This document shows, one piece after another, positions 18,019 to 29,990 of a DNA stretch of 64,000 nt. Made by a program: the position numbers and the translations under genes. The notes below the pieces were generated by a model. It ran no database searches. It was given only the letters and a program-made list of their open reading frames with translations, and was not told the origin of the DNA. Positions within the stretch are counted from its first letter, which is position 1, and every line of letters starts with the position of its first letter. Source of the stretch: RYN-230 sp036497945 (GTDB taxonomy: Bacteria > Actinomycetota > Actinomycetes > Streptosporangiales > Streptosporangiaceae); NCBI GenBank assembly GCA_036497945.1, contig DASXIN010000023.1, forward strand, positions 62,001 to 126,000, given 5' to 3'.

Positions 18019-19122
18019 TTAGTGTGGCTCGGCGGCCTGACCCGATGCCTCCCAGGCACGCACCCGGTCCTGGTAGCGGCGGGCCGCACCGCGCAGTTCC
18101 AGCTCCGGGTCGAGGCCGGCCGCCCGGGCCCGGGCCACCAGCTCGAACAGCTCGGCGCCCAGCCGCGCTCCCGCCCCATCAGCCCCATCAACCCCATCAG
18201 CGGCAGCGCCATCAGCGGCAGCCCCGCCGGCACCAGCCCTATCGGCGGCCAGCTCCGCGGGCACCCCGGCCCGTTCCGCCCGCCGCTGCAGCTGCGCGGC
18301 CAGTGCGAGGGCAGGCTGGCCGAACGGCACACCGTCCAGCGCCGACCCGGGCGCGCCGGTCTTCGATTCGCGTTCCGCCGCCTTGATCGCGTCCCAGTTG
18401 CGCTTGACGTCCTCCGCGCCGGACACGGCCACGTCGGCGAACACGTGCGGGTGCCTGCGGACCAGCTTGGTCACGATGCCGTCGGCCACGTCGTCCACGG
18501 TGAACCCGGTCTCGTCCGCCCGCTCCTGCGCCACCCGGGCGTGGAACATCACCTGGAGCAGCACGTCGCCGAGTTCCTCCCGGAGTGCCTTACGGTCCCC
18601 GCTCTCCAGCGCGTCCAGCGCCTCGTAGGACTCCTCGATCAGGTACGGGGCGAGCGACTCGTGCGTCTGCTTGGCGTCCCACGGGCAGTTCCGGCGCAGC
18701 GTGTCCATCACCGAGACCAGGGTGAGCAGCTCCCCGCCGGGCAGCGAGGTCGAGCCGTACAGCAGCTCCACCGCGGCGCCTCGAGGCCCGTCCGGCCCGC
18801 CCAGCGAATCGGCCAGGGCGACCGGGCCCGGCGGCACGTCGGCCGGCCGCCCGGGCGGGTCGTGCGGGCACAGCCAGACCGTGTCGCCGTCCGCAGCCGG
18901 CACCGCCGCGGTGAGCAGCCGGGCCAGCTCCGCCGGGCCCGCCCCGGCCGCGCCCGGCAGCAGCTCCCAGCGCACGCCCGCCTCGGACAGCGCAGGCAGC
19001 AGCGGGTCATCCGCGGCACCCGCCAGCACCCGGTCAGCGCCGTGCAGCGTCCGCCAGGCGGGCCAGCTGAGCAGCCCGGCCCGTACCGTCGGCGCGGTCA
19101 CCAGCAGGACGAGCCGGCGCAT
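18019..19122 (-). CDS. mazG: MazG nucleotide pyrophosphohydrolase
   Basis: House-cleaning NTP pyrophosphatase of 367 residues. The C-terminal half has the MazG core: CPWDAKQTHESL, EESYEALDAL, EELGDVLLQV (the metal-binding EExxE...ExxD helices), and the second part RRHPHVF. The N-terminal 130 residues (RLVLLVTAPTVRAGLL) are not part of the usual core; they may correspond to the tetrapyrrole-methylase-like extension seen in longer MazG proteins, in reduced form. A short Ala-Asp-Gly repeat near residue 315 is encoded by nearly identical 9-mers at about 18170-18240. ATG overlaps the upstream gene by one base. Confidence 0.9.
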   Translation of the reverse strand: MRRLVLLVTAPTVRAGLLSWPAWRTLHGADRVLAGAADDPLLPALSEAGVRWELLPGAAGAGPAELARLLTAAVPAADGDTVWLCPHDPPGRPADVPPGPVALADSLGGPDGPRGAAVELLYGSTSLPGGELLTLVSVMDTLRRNCPWDAKQTHESLAPYLIEESYEALDALESGDRKALREELGDVLLQVMFHARVAQERADETGFTVDDVADGIVTKLVRRHPHVFADVAVSGAEDVKRNWDAIKAAERESKTGAPGSALDGVPFGQPALALAAQLQRRAERAGVPAELAADRAGAGGAAADGAAADGVDGADGAGARLGAELFELVARARAAGLDPELELRGAARRYQDRVRAWEASGQAAEPH

Positions 19123-19805
19123 CAGCAGTGCGGGCTGAGCTGCGGGGCGGCCGTCCCGGTCGGTGCCGGGGATGGCGTGCCGGGCAGCGCGGACAGCTTG
19201 TCCGGTGCCGCGACCACGCCGATGTTCCGGTAGTCGAGCGCCCCGTACTGCGGGTTGACCTGGATGCCGAGGCTCTTGGCCGCCTCGCACTGCGAGGTGT
19301 TGAACTGGTTGCTCAGCGTCTGCAGCGCGGGTGTCGCGGTGGGCAGCTTCCCGCCGTCCAGCCGGTTCAGCACCGCGTCCTGGATGGCCACGTACCGGCC
19401 CAGCTCGTTCATCTGGTCCGGCGGTATCCCGTTGGCCACGGCCAGGTCCTGCGCGGTGACCCCGCTCTGCTTGGCCTGCGCGGAAATGGACGCCAGCGCG
19501 TCCTGCACCTGGGTCTGGCTCACTGTGACGCCGTACCGCTGCGCCATCTGCTCCCGTACCTTGAACCGGAGCAGCCAGCTGAGCACCTCCTGCGGCATCT
19601 GCGACGCGGCGAACTGGAGCTGGATCTTGGCCTTGTTCGCCTGGTAGGCCTGGTTGAGGTTGTTCACCTCGTTGGTCACTGTGGCGGTGGAGATCCGCTC
19701 GTTGTCGCTCACCGCGGCTGCGCCCAGCTTGACCGAACCGCAGGCGGACAGCGTGAGCGCCCCGGCCAGCGCCGCGGCGGTCAGGATGATGGGGGTGCGG
19801 AGCAC
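19122..19805 (-). CDS. SurA-N-like lipoprotein, putative chaperone
   Basis: A lipoprotein of 227 residues. The signal peptide ends in the lipobox LSAC near residue 19, so it should be anchored on the outer face of the membrane. The middle resembles SurA/PrsA N-terminal domains (SWLLRFKVREQMAQRYGVTVSQ). No parvulin peptidyl-prolyl isomerase domain follows, so only a chaperone-like role is suggested. It ends in a Pro/Thr-rich tail. GTG at 19805 is chosen to give a compact signal peptide. It sits 22 bp after mfd and is coupled to mazG. Confidence 0.78.
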   Translation of the reverse strand: MLRTPIILTAAALAGALTLSACGSVKLGAAAVSDNERISTATVTNEVNNLNQAYQANKAKIQLQFAASQMPQEVLSWLLRFKVREQMAQRYGVTVSQTQVQDALASISAQAKQSGVTAQDLAVANGIPPDQMNELGRYVAIQDAVLNRLDGGKLPTATPALQTLSNQFNTSQCEAAKSLGIQVNPQYGALDYRNIGVVAAPDKLSALPGTPSPAPTGTAAPQLSPHC

Positions 19806-19827
19806 GAAGGTGGCCCTTTCTTCTCCT

Positions 19828-23457
<3,630 letters not shown>

Positions 23458-23615
23458 GATGTCCTTGATCAGCCCGTAGTGGCGGCCACGGGAGGCAGCA
23501 CGAAAGGCCCGCACCAGCGGGCAGCGGGGCTACCTGAGCCAGGCGGGATACCACAATTTTAGCCGGGCCGGCTGGCAACTCGGCACACGGCGTTCGCAAA
23601 CCGAGCCCTTAACCC

Positions 23616-23644
23616 GTGACTATCCGCAGGCAGAGGGCTAGTTT
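23616..23644 (+). promoter_or_regulatory. Promoter giving a leaderless mRNA
   Basis: GTGACT (-35-like, 23616-23621), a 17-bp spacer, then TAGTTT (-10, 23639-23644). The GTG start at 23653 follows 8 nt later, so transcription should begin at or next to the start codon. Confidence 0.55.
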
Positions 23645-23652
23645 AAGGGTTT

Positions 23653-24489
23653 GTGACATCGGTCAGCGGTGTTCCGGGGGAAGACACCACTAGATCAGCA
23701 CACCCCCCGGAAGCGCGGTCAGTGCGTGCGCAGGCAGCGCAGCGCCAGCCAGTGCCGCCGGAAACTACGGCGGAGACCAGCCTGTTCACCAGGTGGGTGC
23801 AGGGGTATGCGGCGGAACGTTTCGGCCAGCAGATCGCCGTACTGCTGGCCGGGGCGGTCACCGCAGCCGGTGACCTGGGCCTGGCCAGCCTGCGGGACAG
23901 CGGCGCCGACATCGTCGTCACCCTGGTCGACGACGACCAGCCGGTCAACCGGGCCGCGCTGGCCACGCACCCGGGCCTGGGCCGGTGCACGCTCGGCGAC
24001 CTGCGCACCGTCCTGCTCCCGCAGCGGTCCTACGACATCGTGGCCTGCACCCTGCTGCTGGACCGGATCGAGCACGCCGAACTGGTGCTGGACCGGCTGA
24101 CCGACGCGATCAAGCCGGGCGGCCTGCTGCTACTGCAGACCCGGGACCGGGATTCGGCGGCGGGCTTCCTGGACCGGGTGCTGCCCGGCTGGCTGCGCGG
24201 GGCGATCTGGCGCCAGCAGCGGCCAGGACGCCCCGGGCCACACCCGGCGGTCTACGAGCGGCTCGCCTCGGTGCGCGGCATGCAGTCCTATGTCCTGCTC
24301 CGCGGGCTGGTCATCGCCGAGCGCCAGCCGCTCGGCGGGCTGGCCGGCGGGCTGCACCCGGCGCCACGCGGCTACCTGGCCGCGCAGCAGGCGGTGGCCT
24401 GGCTGTCCGGGCACCGGCTGACCGCCGGGCACGAGGAATTCCTCTACGTGCTGCGCAAGCCGGAAAACCGGTTCGCCCGCATCCTCTGA
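23653..24489 (+). CDS. Class I SAM-dependent methyltransferase-like protein
   Basis: A 278-residue protein with a Rossmann-type methyltransferase core. It contains DIVVTLVDDDQ (motif II-like acidic end), SYDIVACTLLLDRIEHAELVLD, and AIKPGGLLLLQ (motif IV/V). The first glycine-rich SAM loop is not the usual GxGxG; LAGAVTAAGDLGLA stands in its place, so SAM binding is uncertain. It starts on a GTG with no ribosome site but an ideally placed promoter, which suggests leaderless translation. The APS-kinase gene follows 62 bp on, and a shared transcript is plausible. The substrate is unknown. Confidence 0.7.
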   Translation: MTSVSGVPGEDTTRSAHPPEARSVRAQAAQRQPVPPETTAETSLFTRWVQGYAAERFGQQIAVLLAGAVTAAGDLGLASLRDSGADIVVTLVDDDQPVNRAALATHPGLGRCTLGDLRTVLLPQRSYDIVACTLLLDRIEHAELVLDRLTDAIKPGGLLLLQTRDRDSAAGFLDRVLPGWLRGAIWRQQRPGRPGPHPAVYERLASVRGMQSYVLLRGLVIAERQPLGGLAGGLHPAPRGYLAAQQAVAWLSGHRLTAGHEEFLYVLRKPENRFARIL

Positions 24490-24551
24490 TGTAGCCTCTG
24501 CTTGCCGGCGGATACGGCCGGGGTTACCGGCGGCCGGATGGAGGGGAAATC

Positions 24552-26132
24552 GTGCAGGCTGAGGCGCAGGCGGGGATCTCCGCGCAGCTGGCCGGGCTTC
24601 CCTCGCTGACCCTGGACGAGGGGCAGCTGGGCGATCTGGAGCTCCTGCTCACCGGCTGTTTCGCGCCGCTGCGCGGCTACCTGACCCCGGCCGAGGTGAT
24701 GTCGGTCAGTGCGCATGGCACGCTGCCGGATGGCACGCCGTGGCCGGTGCCGGTCACCCTGGACGTGCCCGCCGGGAGCATCAAGCCAGACGCGGCCCGG
24801 CTGCTGCTGCAGGACCCGGAAGGCACGCCGCTCGCCGCGCTGGACATCACCGACCGGCTGCCGCTGGACTCTTCCACCGACGTCCGGCCGGGTTACGGCC
24901 GGGCGGAGGCCGCGGGCCCGCGGCTGGTCCGGCTCAGCGGCCCGGTGACCGCGCTCCGCCCGCCCGAGCACGGGCCGTTCCGTGAGCTGCGGCGGCTGCC
25001 CGCGGAGGTGCGCGCGGAACTGGCCGGCACCCCGGTGCTTGGCTATGTGACCAGCGCGCCACTGCACTCCCGGCAGATCGGCCAGCTGCGGCACGCGGCC
25101 AGCCAGCTGAAGGCCCGGCTGCTGCTGCTCCCCCGGGTGGCCGGGCCGGCCGAAATCGTGCTGCGGCCCGACGCGCTGGTCCGCACGGTGCTGGCCGCCG
25201 CCCGCAGCCTCCCGCCGGGCACCCTGGTCATCCCGGTGCCGCTGCGCCGCGGCCCAGCCAGCCCGGCTGACGACCTGGCGCTGCAGGCCCGGGTGGCGGC
25301 CGCCTATGGCGCGACGCAACTGCTGGCGGACGCTCCCGCCGGGCCGGCCAGCGAAGGGGTGCGGCCGGCGCCAGTCATCCCGGTGCTGTCCCCCGGCGAC
25401 TGGGCGTACGACCCCACGGCCGAGGTGTGGCGCCCGCTGGCCCTGATCGAGGCGGGCACCGAGCGCGCCGACCTGGCCACCGGCGAGCTCGACGATCTGC
25501 TCGACCGCGGCGAGGAGATACCGGCCTGGTTCACCCCCCCGGCGGTGGCCGCGGAACTGCGCCGGGCCCGGCCGCCGCGCAATGAGCGCGGGCTGGTCGT
25601 CTTCTTCACCGGGCTGTCCGGCTCGGGAAAGTCCACGCTGGCCCGGGCGCTGCGCGACGCGCTGAGCGAGCGCAGCGACCGGACCGTGTCACTGCTCGAC
25701 GGTGACCTGGTCCGCGCGCTGCTGTCGGCCGGGCTGACCTTCTCCCGGGCCGACCGGGATCTCAACATCGCCCGGATCGGCTTCGTGGCCACCGAGATCG
25801 CCCGGCACGGCGGCATCGCTATCTGCGCCCCGATCGCGCCCTACGCCCAGGCCCGGCGCGACGTGCGGCGCGCGGTCCAGGAGGTCGGCGACTTCCTGCT
25901 GATCTACGTGGCCACCCCGGCCGAGGTGTGCGAGGCCCGGGACCGCAAGGGCCTGTACGCCAAGGCGCGAGCCGGGCTCATCGACCATTTCACCGGGGTG
26001 TCCGACCCGTACGAGGAACCCGGCGACGCGGACCTGATCATCGACACCTCGGTGCTGAACCCCCAGGAAGCCCTGGCGACGGTCCTGCAGCTGCTGGTAT
26101 CCGGCGGCTGGATCGCGCCGGGCGAGGGCTAG
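24552..26132 (+). CDS. cysC: Degenerate ATP-sulfurylase domain fused to APS kinase
   Basis: A 526-residue fusion. The C-terminal part is a complete APS kinase, which phosphorylates adenylyl sulfate to PAPS: Walker A GLSGSGKST near residue 354, the APS-binding SLLDGDLVR, then APIAPYAQARRDVR and DRKGLYAKAR. The N-terminal ~330 residues align in layout with ATP sulfurylase (FAPLRGYLTPAEV, DITDRLPL). However, the catalytic QxRNP and HxxH region is replaced by TSAPLHSRQIGQL, so sulfurylase activity looks lost. GTG follows GGAGGGGAAATC. The stop overlaps the convergent DUF4229 gene through CTAG. Confidence 0.85.
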   Translation: MQAEAQAGISAQLAGLPSLTLDEGQLGDLELLLTGCFAPLRGYLTPAEVMSVSAHGTLPDGTPWPVPVTLDVPAGSIKPDAARLLLQDPEGTPLAALDITDRLPLDSSTDVRPGYGRAEAAGPRLVRLSGPVTALRPPEHGPFRELRRLPAEVRAELAGTPVLGYVTSAPLHSRQIGQLRHAASQLKARLLLLPRVAGPAEIVLRPDALVRTVLAAARSLPPGTLVIPVPLRRGPASPADDLALQARVAAAYGATQLLADAPAGPASEGVRPAPVIPVLSPGDWAYDPTAEVWRPLALIEAGTERADLATGELDDLLDRGEEIPAWFTPPAVAAELRRARPPRNERGLVVFFTGLSGSGKSTLARALRDALSERSDRTVSLLDGDLVRALLSAGLTFSRADRDLNIARIGFVATEIARHGGIAICAPIAPYAQARRDVRRAVQEVGDFLLIYVATPAEVCEARDRKGLYAKARAGLIDHFTGVSDPYEEPGDADLIIDTSVLNPQEALATVLQLLVSGGWIAPGEG

Positions 26133-26500
26133 GCCGGGCTGTCCCGGTCGGCCGGGCCAGGCACGCTGGCCGGACTCGGCTCGCTGGCCGGACTGGGCTC
26201 GCTGGCCGGACTCGGCCCGCTGGCCGGACTGGGCTCGTCGTCGGCGTCCTCGGCCCGGGTTCCGGCGTCCAGCCGGCTGCGGAACTCGCCGACCCGGCTG
26301 CGCGCGCCGGACAGCCGTGCGGTCAGCGCCCCGGACATCCGGTCCCGCTGCCGGGACAGCAGCACGTAGCTGGCGATGCCGCTGATCAGTAGGGCCAGCC
26401 CGAGCAGCAGCAGGCCGCGGGCCCCAACCAGGTAGAGCAGCCCGGTGGCCGCGACGAACAGCAGCAGCCGGGCCGTCGTGTAGGCAAGCATGGATCGCAT
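26129..26500 (-). CDS. DUF4229 membrane protein
   Basis: A 123-residue protein. Two hydrophobic helices in hairpin form (about residues 8-26 and 28-46) precede a basic cytoplasmic segment (SRQRDRMSGALTARLSGAR), which is typical of DUF4229. An acidic tail follows, made of repeats of Pro-Ser-Pro-Ala-Ser-Glu. Function unknown. ATG at 26500 is used; a second ATG lies three codons later and neither has a clear ribosome site. It overlaps the convergent APS-kinase fusion by 4 bp. Confidence 0.75.
   Translation of the reverse strand: MRSMLAYTTARLLLFVAATGLLYLVGARGLLLLGLALLISGIASYVLLSRQRDRMSGALTARLSGARSRVGEFRSRLDAGTRAEDADDEPSPASGPSPASEPSPASEPSPASVPGPADRDSPA
26165..26237. repeat. 18-bp tandem repeats inside the DUF4229 gene
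   Basis: About four near-identical copies of GCTGGCCGGACTGGGCTC encode the Ser/Pro/Ala/Glu tail. The copies vary mainly at third codon positions, as expected of slippage followed by drift. Confidence 0.75.
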
Positions 26501-26512
26501 AGCAGGGCCAGC

Positions 26513-27505
26513 CTACCCAGGCACGGTCACCGGGGCGGAGGCACCCAGGATGGACAGCAGCATGGCCGGGTCGATGTTGCCGCCGGAGAGCACCGCGACG
26601 GTGGCGTCCGCGGCCGGCAATTCCGCCCGGCGGAACAGGCAGGCGGCCACGGCGACCGCGCCACCCGGTTCCGCGATGAGCCGCGCCTCCAGGGCCAGCC
26701 GCCGGATCGCAGCGCGGATCTCGTCCTCGGTGACCGTGACGATGTCGTCCACCAGTTCCAGTATGTGCTGCATGGGCAGCGCGCCGACCTGGTCGACGCG
26801 GAGCGCGTCGGCGATCGTCCGGTGCGTCGCGCTGGGCGGCCAGGCCACCTGGTGGCCTTCGTGCAGCGAGTCACGGGCGTCCGCGGCCAGCTCGGGCTCC
26901 ACCCCGATGATGGCCGCCTCCGGGCGCAGCGCGCGGACCGCGGCAGCCACGCCGGAGATCAGCCCACCGCCGCCCACCGGGACCACGACCAGGTCCACGC
27001 CGGGGCTGTCGGCCGCGATCTCCAGGCCCACGGTGCCCTGGCCGGCGATCACCCGGCGGTCGTCGAACGGCGGGATGGACACCGCGCCGCGCTGCGCGGC
27101 CAGGTCGCGAGTGGCGGCCAGCCGGGCGGCCAGGTTGGGAGCGGCGATGACGATCTCGGCGCCCAGCGCTCGGATGGCGGCCACCTTGACCGGGGCGGCG
27201 TCCTCCGGCACCACCACGATCGCGGGCATCTCGAGCAGGGCAGCCGCGTAAGCCACGGCCAGGCCGTGGTTGCCGCTGGAGTGCGTGATCACGCCGCGTT
27301 CCCGCGCGGCCGCGGGCAGCGTGTTCATCGCCGCATAGGCGCCGCGCAGCTTGAACGCACCAGTCGGCTGCAGCGATTCCGGCTTGACCAGCAGCGCCGG
27401 GTCCGCACCGGGGAACGGCACCAGCGGGGTGCGTACCGCCACTCCCGCCAGGGCCGCCGCGGCGGCCCGGATCTCTTGGATCGACACGAGCGATTGCACC
27501 TGCAT
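26513..27505 (-). CDS. Threonine/serine ammonia-lyase or serine racemase family
   Basis: A fold-type II PLP enzyme of 330 residues with no ACT domain. PLP lysine in GAFKLRGAYAAM, substrate loop SSGNHGLAVA, PLP-phosphate loop PVGGGGLISG, and C-terminal SGGNIDP. The lack of a regulatory domain fits a catabolic threonine dehydratase or a serine racemase rather than the isoleucine enzyme. It is a paralogue of the protein at 1-1019. ATG at 27505 has only a weak ribosome site. The upstream region 27506-27739 is shared with the divergent bldC gene. Confidence 0.85.
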   Translation of the reverse strand: MQVQSLVSIQEIRAAAAALAGVAVRTPLVPFPGADPALLVKPESLQPTGAFKLRGAYAAMNTLPAAARERGVITHSSGNHGLAVAYAAALLEMPAIVVVPEDAAPVKVAAIRALGAEIVIAAPNLAARLAATRDLAAQRGAVSIPPFDDRRVIAGQGTVGLEIAADSPGVDLVVVPVGGGGLISGVAAAVRALRPEAAIIGVEPELAADARDSLHEGHQVAWPPSATHRTIADALRVDQVGALPMQHILELVDDIVTVTEDEIRAAIRRLALEARLIAEPGGAVAVAACLFRRAELPAADATVAVLSGGNIDPAMLLSILGASAPVTVPG

Positions 27506-27739
27506 ACCCTACGGCTGCCGGGGCCCCGGCCCAGACCCGGCCACCCGGATCTGGCGCGGATCAGCCGCCTGGGATCAGCATCTCCGCCCGGACCACCTGT
27601 CCCTCGGCCACCACCGCGCTCCCTAGATCACCAACCGGCTGCTTTTTGCCGAATCAAAGGAGAAAACCCGCGTTTGTCGCCACACTTGGGGCAGGCCTGT
27701 AGGGATGGGCCGGGTTCGGGTGCTCAGGAGGGGAACAGC

Positions 27740-27946
27740 GTGGATGGCAACAACGAGCGCCTCCTGACTCCAGGGGAGGTGGCCGCGCTCTTCCGGGTGG
27801 ATCCCAAGACCGTGACCCGTTGGGCCGCATCCGGCCGGATCAGCAGCATCCGCACGCCTGGTGGGCACCGCCGGTTCCGCGAGTCCGAGGTGCGCGCGCT
27901 GCTCCGCGGCGAGGTCGGCGCGGCGAAAGAGGATCGCGCCGAGTAG
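27740..27946 (+). CDS. bldC: BldC, MerR-like developmental regulator
   Basis: A 68-residue DNA-binding protein with a single winged helix-turn-helix. LLTPGEVAALFRVDPKTVTRWA and TPGGHRRFRESEVRALL match Streptomyces BldC almost residue for residue. In Streptomyces BldC binds direct repeats cooperatively and holds back entry into development. The GTG start follows AGGAGGGGAA. Transcription is divergent from the dehydratase gene and convergent with the hypothetical gene at 28000. Presence of bldC supports, but does not prove, a sporulating lifestyle. Confidence 0.93.
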   Translation: MDGNNERLLTPGEVAALFRVDPKTVTRWAASGRISSIRTPGGHRRFRESEVRALLRGEVGAAKEDRAE

Positions 27947-27954
27947 TCCCCCGC

Positions 27955-28010
27955 GCGGTCAACACAGGGCGGTCAACACAGGGCGGTCAAGGCCGGCGGT
28001 CAGGACCGCC
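27955..28010. repeat. 14-bp tandem repeat and hairpin between convergent genes
   Basis: Two exact copies and one variant of GCGGTCAACACAGG run from 27955 to 27996. They are followed by the hairpin GGCGGT-CAGG-ACCGCC (27995-28010), which overlaps the stop of the leftward gene and may end bldC transcription. Confidence 0.65.
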
Positions 28011-28278
28011 CGCCGCGCTCCCCGTCCCCGTCCGGGCTGGCCCCGCCCTGGCTGGCCAGGAACTCAGCGAACTGCCGTTGCAGCGCCGCGTCCCCGTCCT
28101 GCCAGCTGCGCCGCCGTTCCTCGAGCTGCTGCTCGGTGATGGCATGCACGGCCAGCCGGGCGTAGTCCGCGTCCTCCGGGCCGATTTCCACATACGCGTC
28201 GCCCATCAGCTGTCCCCCCTCAGCCAGGGCCGACTCGGGGACCAGGAGGTTCCCGTTGGGCAACTGGATGACGAACAT
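28000..28278 (-). CDS. Conserved-looking small acidic hypothetical protein
   Basis: A 92-residue soluble protein that begins MFVIQLPNGNLLVPESAL and continues with an acidic central part and a Gln/Glu-rich helix. It ends in a Gly/Ser/Asp-rich tail. No known domain was recognised. ATG at 28278 is preferred to the GTG directly before it. It lies 11 bp downstream of the metalloprotease-like gene on the same strand, so the two probably form an operon and could act together. Confidence 0.65.
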   Translation of the reverse strand: MFVIQLPNGNLLVPESALAEGGQLMGDAYVEIGPEDADYARLAVHAITEQQLEERRRSWQDGDAALQRQFAEFLASQGGASPDGDGERGGRS

Positions 28279-28289
28279 CACTGATCACT

Positions 28290-29537
28290 CTAGAGGCCGT
28301 AGCGGATATTGAAGTACAGCATGACATCAAGGGCGACCCTGGTGTTGCCGCCCAGCATGTCGACGAGCGCGGGACGCTGCTGCGAGGCGATGGCCGCGAA
28401 CGCGTCCGCGAAGAACTCCCGGCGGCCGAGATCCCCGGGCTGCCGGTGGAAGTCACTGACCAGCGTGTCCTGGCAGCGCTGGTAGAGCTGGCGGAACTGC
28501 GCCGAGTCGGATTGCCACCGGCCGTCCTCCCGGTCGATGTCGTCCAGCGCGTGCCCTACCTCGTGGCACATCACGTCGGGCGCGGACGACGGCCGTGAGC
28601 CAACGATGATCTTGCGCTGGCCGTACGCGCCCGCGCAGGCGTCCCAGGTGGCGCGGCCGGAGGGCAGCGGCACCCCGCGCAACCGGGCCATGTCATCCAG
28701 CTCAGGCACGCCGCCTTCGCCGACGTGGATGGCGTCCAGCTCGGCGGCCAGGACTTCCTTGATCACTTGCGGCAGCCCGGCCAGCCGGTTGACCGCGCGG
28801 ACCACCGGGGCGGACGGCACCACGCTGGCTGGCCACTCCCGGTGCAGCACCTGTTCCAGCGGCCCGCAGTTAGCCAGGCCCTCGGCCGCCCGCCGAGCGT
28901 GCGCCACCTCGTACCAGGGCAGCCGGGCGGCGTCCGGTTCGGCTGGGCGCCGGGCCCGGACCTGCCCGGCCGGCTGAGCACGGCTGCTGTCCGCCACGGC
29001 CGCCTGGCCGGGGCTGGGCCGGATGGCCGCCCGGGCCTGCCCGGCGCCCGCCCACCTGGCCTGAGCTTGGCCGACCGCCGCCTGCCCGGTACCGGCACTG
29101 GGCTGACCGGCACTGGGCGGACCGGCACTGGGTGGACCGGCGCGCGACTGGCCAGCACTGGGCCGTTCAGCGCTGGGCTGGCCAGCACTGGGCGGACCGG
29201 CACTGGGTGGACCGGCGCGCGACTGGCCAGCGCTGGGCTGGCCGGCCCCGGACGGGCCACCCGGCCCGGGGCGGCGCGGCACCCGCCGGGGCAGTTCGGC
29301 GGTGTGCGGCCCAGCGGCAGGCGGCTCGGCTGATCCGTGACCGAATGAACTCGGCGGCGCGGTGTCCACTGGCGTGGCGGGCCGGTATCCGTAGTCCCGG
29401 CGATGGCGGCCAGCCGAAGACGGGCTGGGCGCACTGCCCACCCCGGATGGCCCGGTTCGTGCCGGGCCGCGGGATCGCGAGCCCCGCGGACCGGGCCGGA
29501 TGTACCGGCGGACGCGATCGATAAGCCGCAGCCGCAT
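28290..29537 (-). CDS. Putative lethal-factor-type (ATLF-like) metalloprotease
   Basis: A 415-residue protein. A basic N-terminus and a long Pro/Ser/Ala/Gly repeat region (to about residue 190) lead to a folded C-terminal domain. That domain carries the zinc motif HEVGH near residue 325 and a downstream REFFADAF near 374. This HExxH...E/D layout resembles anthrax lethal factor-type gluzincin domains. There is no clear signal peptide (MRLRLIDRVRRYIRPG is basic), so the route to its substrate is unknown. ATG at 29537 has GGGAG upstream; a GTG at 29546 is possible. A small acidic protein gene follows directly. Family assignment is tentative; the zincin motif is plain. Confidence 0.65.
   Translation of the reverse strand: MRLRLIDRVRRYIRPGPRGSRSRGPARTGPSGVGSAPSPSSAGRHRRDYGYRPATPVDTAPPSSFGHGSAEPPAAGPHTAELPRRVPRRPGPGGPSGAGQPSAGQSRAGPPSAGPPSAGQPSAERPSAGQSRAGPPSAGPPSAGQPSAGTGQAAVGQAQARWAGAGQARAAIRPSPGQAAVADSSRAQPAGQVRARRPAEPDAARLPWYEVAHARRAAEGLANCGPLEQVLHREWPASVVPSAPVVRAVNRLAGLPQVIKEVLAAELDAIHVGEGGVPELDDMARLRGVPLPSGRATWDACAGAYGQRKIIVGSRPSSAPDVMCHEVGHALDDIDREDGRWQSDSAQFRQLYQRCQDTLVSDFHRQPGDLGRREFFADAFAAIASQQRPALVDMLGGNTRVALDVMLYFNIRYGL
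29111..29231. repeat. 46-bp exact direct repeat inside the metalloprotease gene
   Basis: Positions 29111-29156 and 29186-29231 are identical over 46 bp at a 75-bp period. They encode the Pro/Ser/Ala/Gly linker. Exact identity suggests a recent duplication or ongoing slippage. Confidence 0.85.
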
Positions 29538-29702
29538 ATTCCGCACTCCCAGCGATCGCGTGCCAGGTTGCCAGAGTATGCCGAAACCCAGCCAACGTCA
29601 CCTGTTGTCACTTGCTGTTACCCGTTACGGAACCCCGGCCGTACCTGCTGACTCGCCGCATTCCCCGACGATTGGGGCCGCAGCAGTACTAAGCTGCCGC
29701 GC

Positions 29703-29990
29703 ATGTGGCTGGTCGGCGCGCTTGTTCTGCTGTTCGCGCTGGGCTTCTGGGTGTGCTGGTCGTGGCGCCCCCGGCGGCTGGCCCGCCCGGCGGGCTCGGC
29801 CGCGGACGCCGCCTTCCGCCGCCACCCGGCCGGCCGCGCGCGCTGCGCCTCCGCCGATGACCACGCGTCACCGGGCCAGGCCGCCCCGGCCGACTGGCTG
29901 GCGCCGCGCGGCCCGGACGATGACCCGGACTTCCTGGCCGAACTGGACCGCGCTATTCGTGGCGACGGCGACCCGAACGGTGCGCGCTAG
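29703..29990 (+). CDS. Small single-helix membrane protein, unknown
   Basis: A 95-residue protein with one N-terminal membrane helix (WLVGALVLLFALGFWVCW), a basic stretch directly after it (positive-inside), and an acidic C-terminal tail (DDDPDFLAELDRAI). No family is recognised. No strong ribosome site is seen before the ATG; TACTAA at about 29687 could be a -10 box. Its stop overlaps the stop of convergent ccsB through CTAG. Confidence 0.6.
   Translation: MWLVGALVLLFALGFWVCWSWRPRRLARPAGSAADAAFRRHPAGRARCASADDHASPGQAAPADWLAPRGPDDDPDFLAELDRAIRGDGDPNGAR

Noticed and set aside
26765..27946. 393-codon rightward frame ending in the BldC sequence
   Set aside because: Only the last 68 codons are real (bldC, with its own GTG and ribosome site). 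The rest runs antisense to the dehydratase gene.
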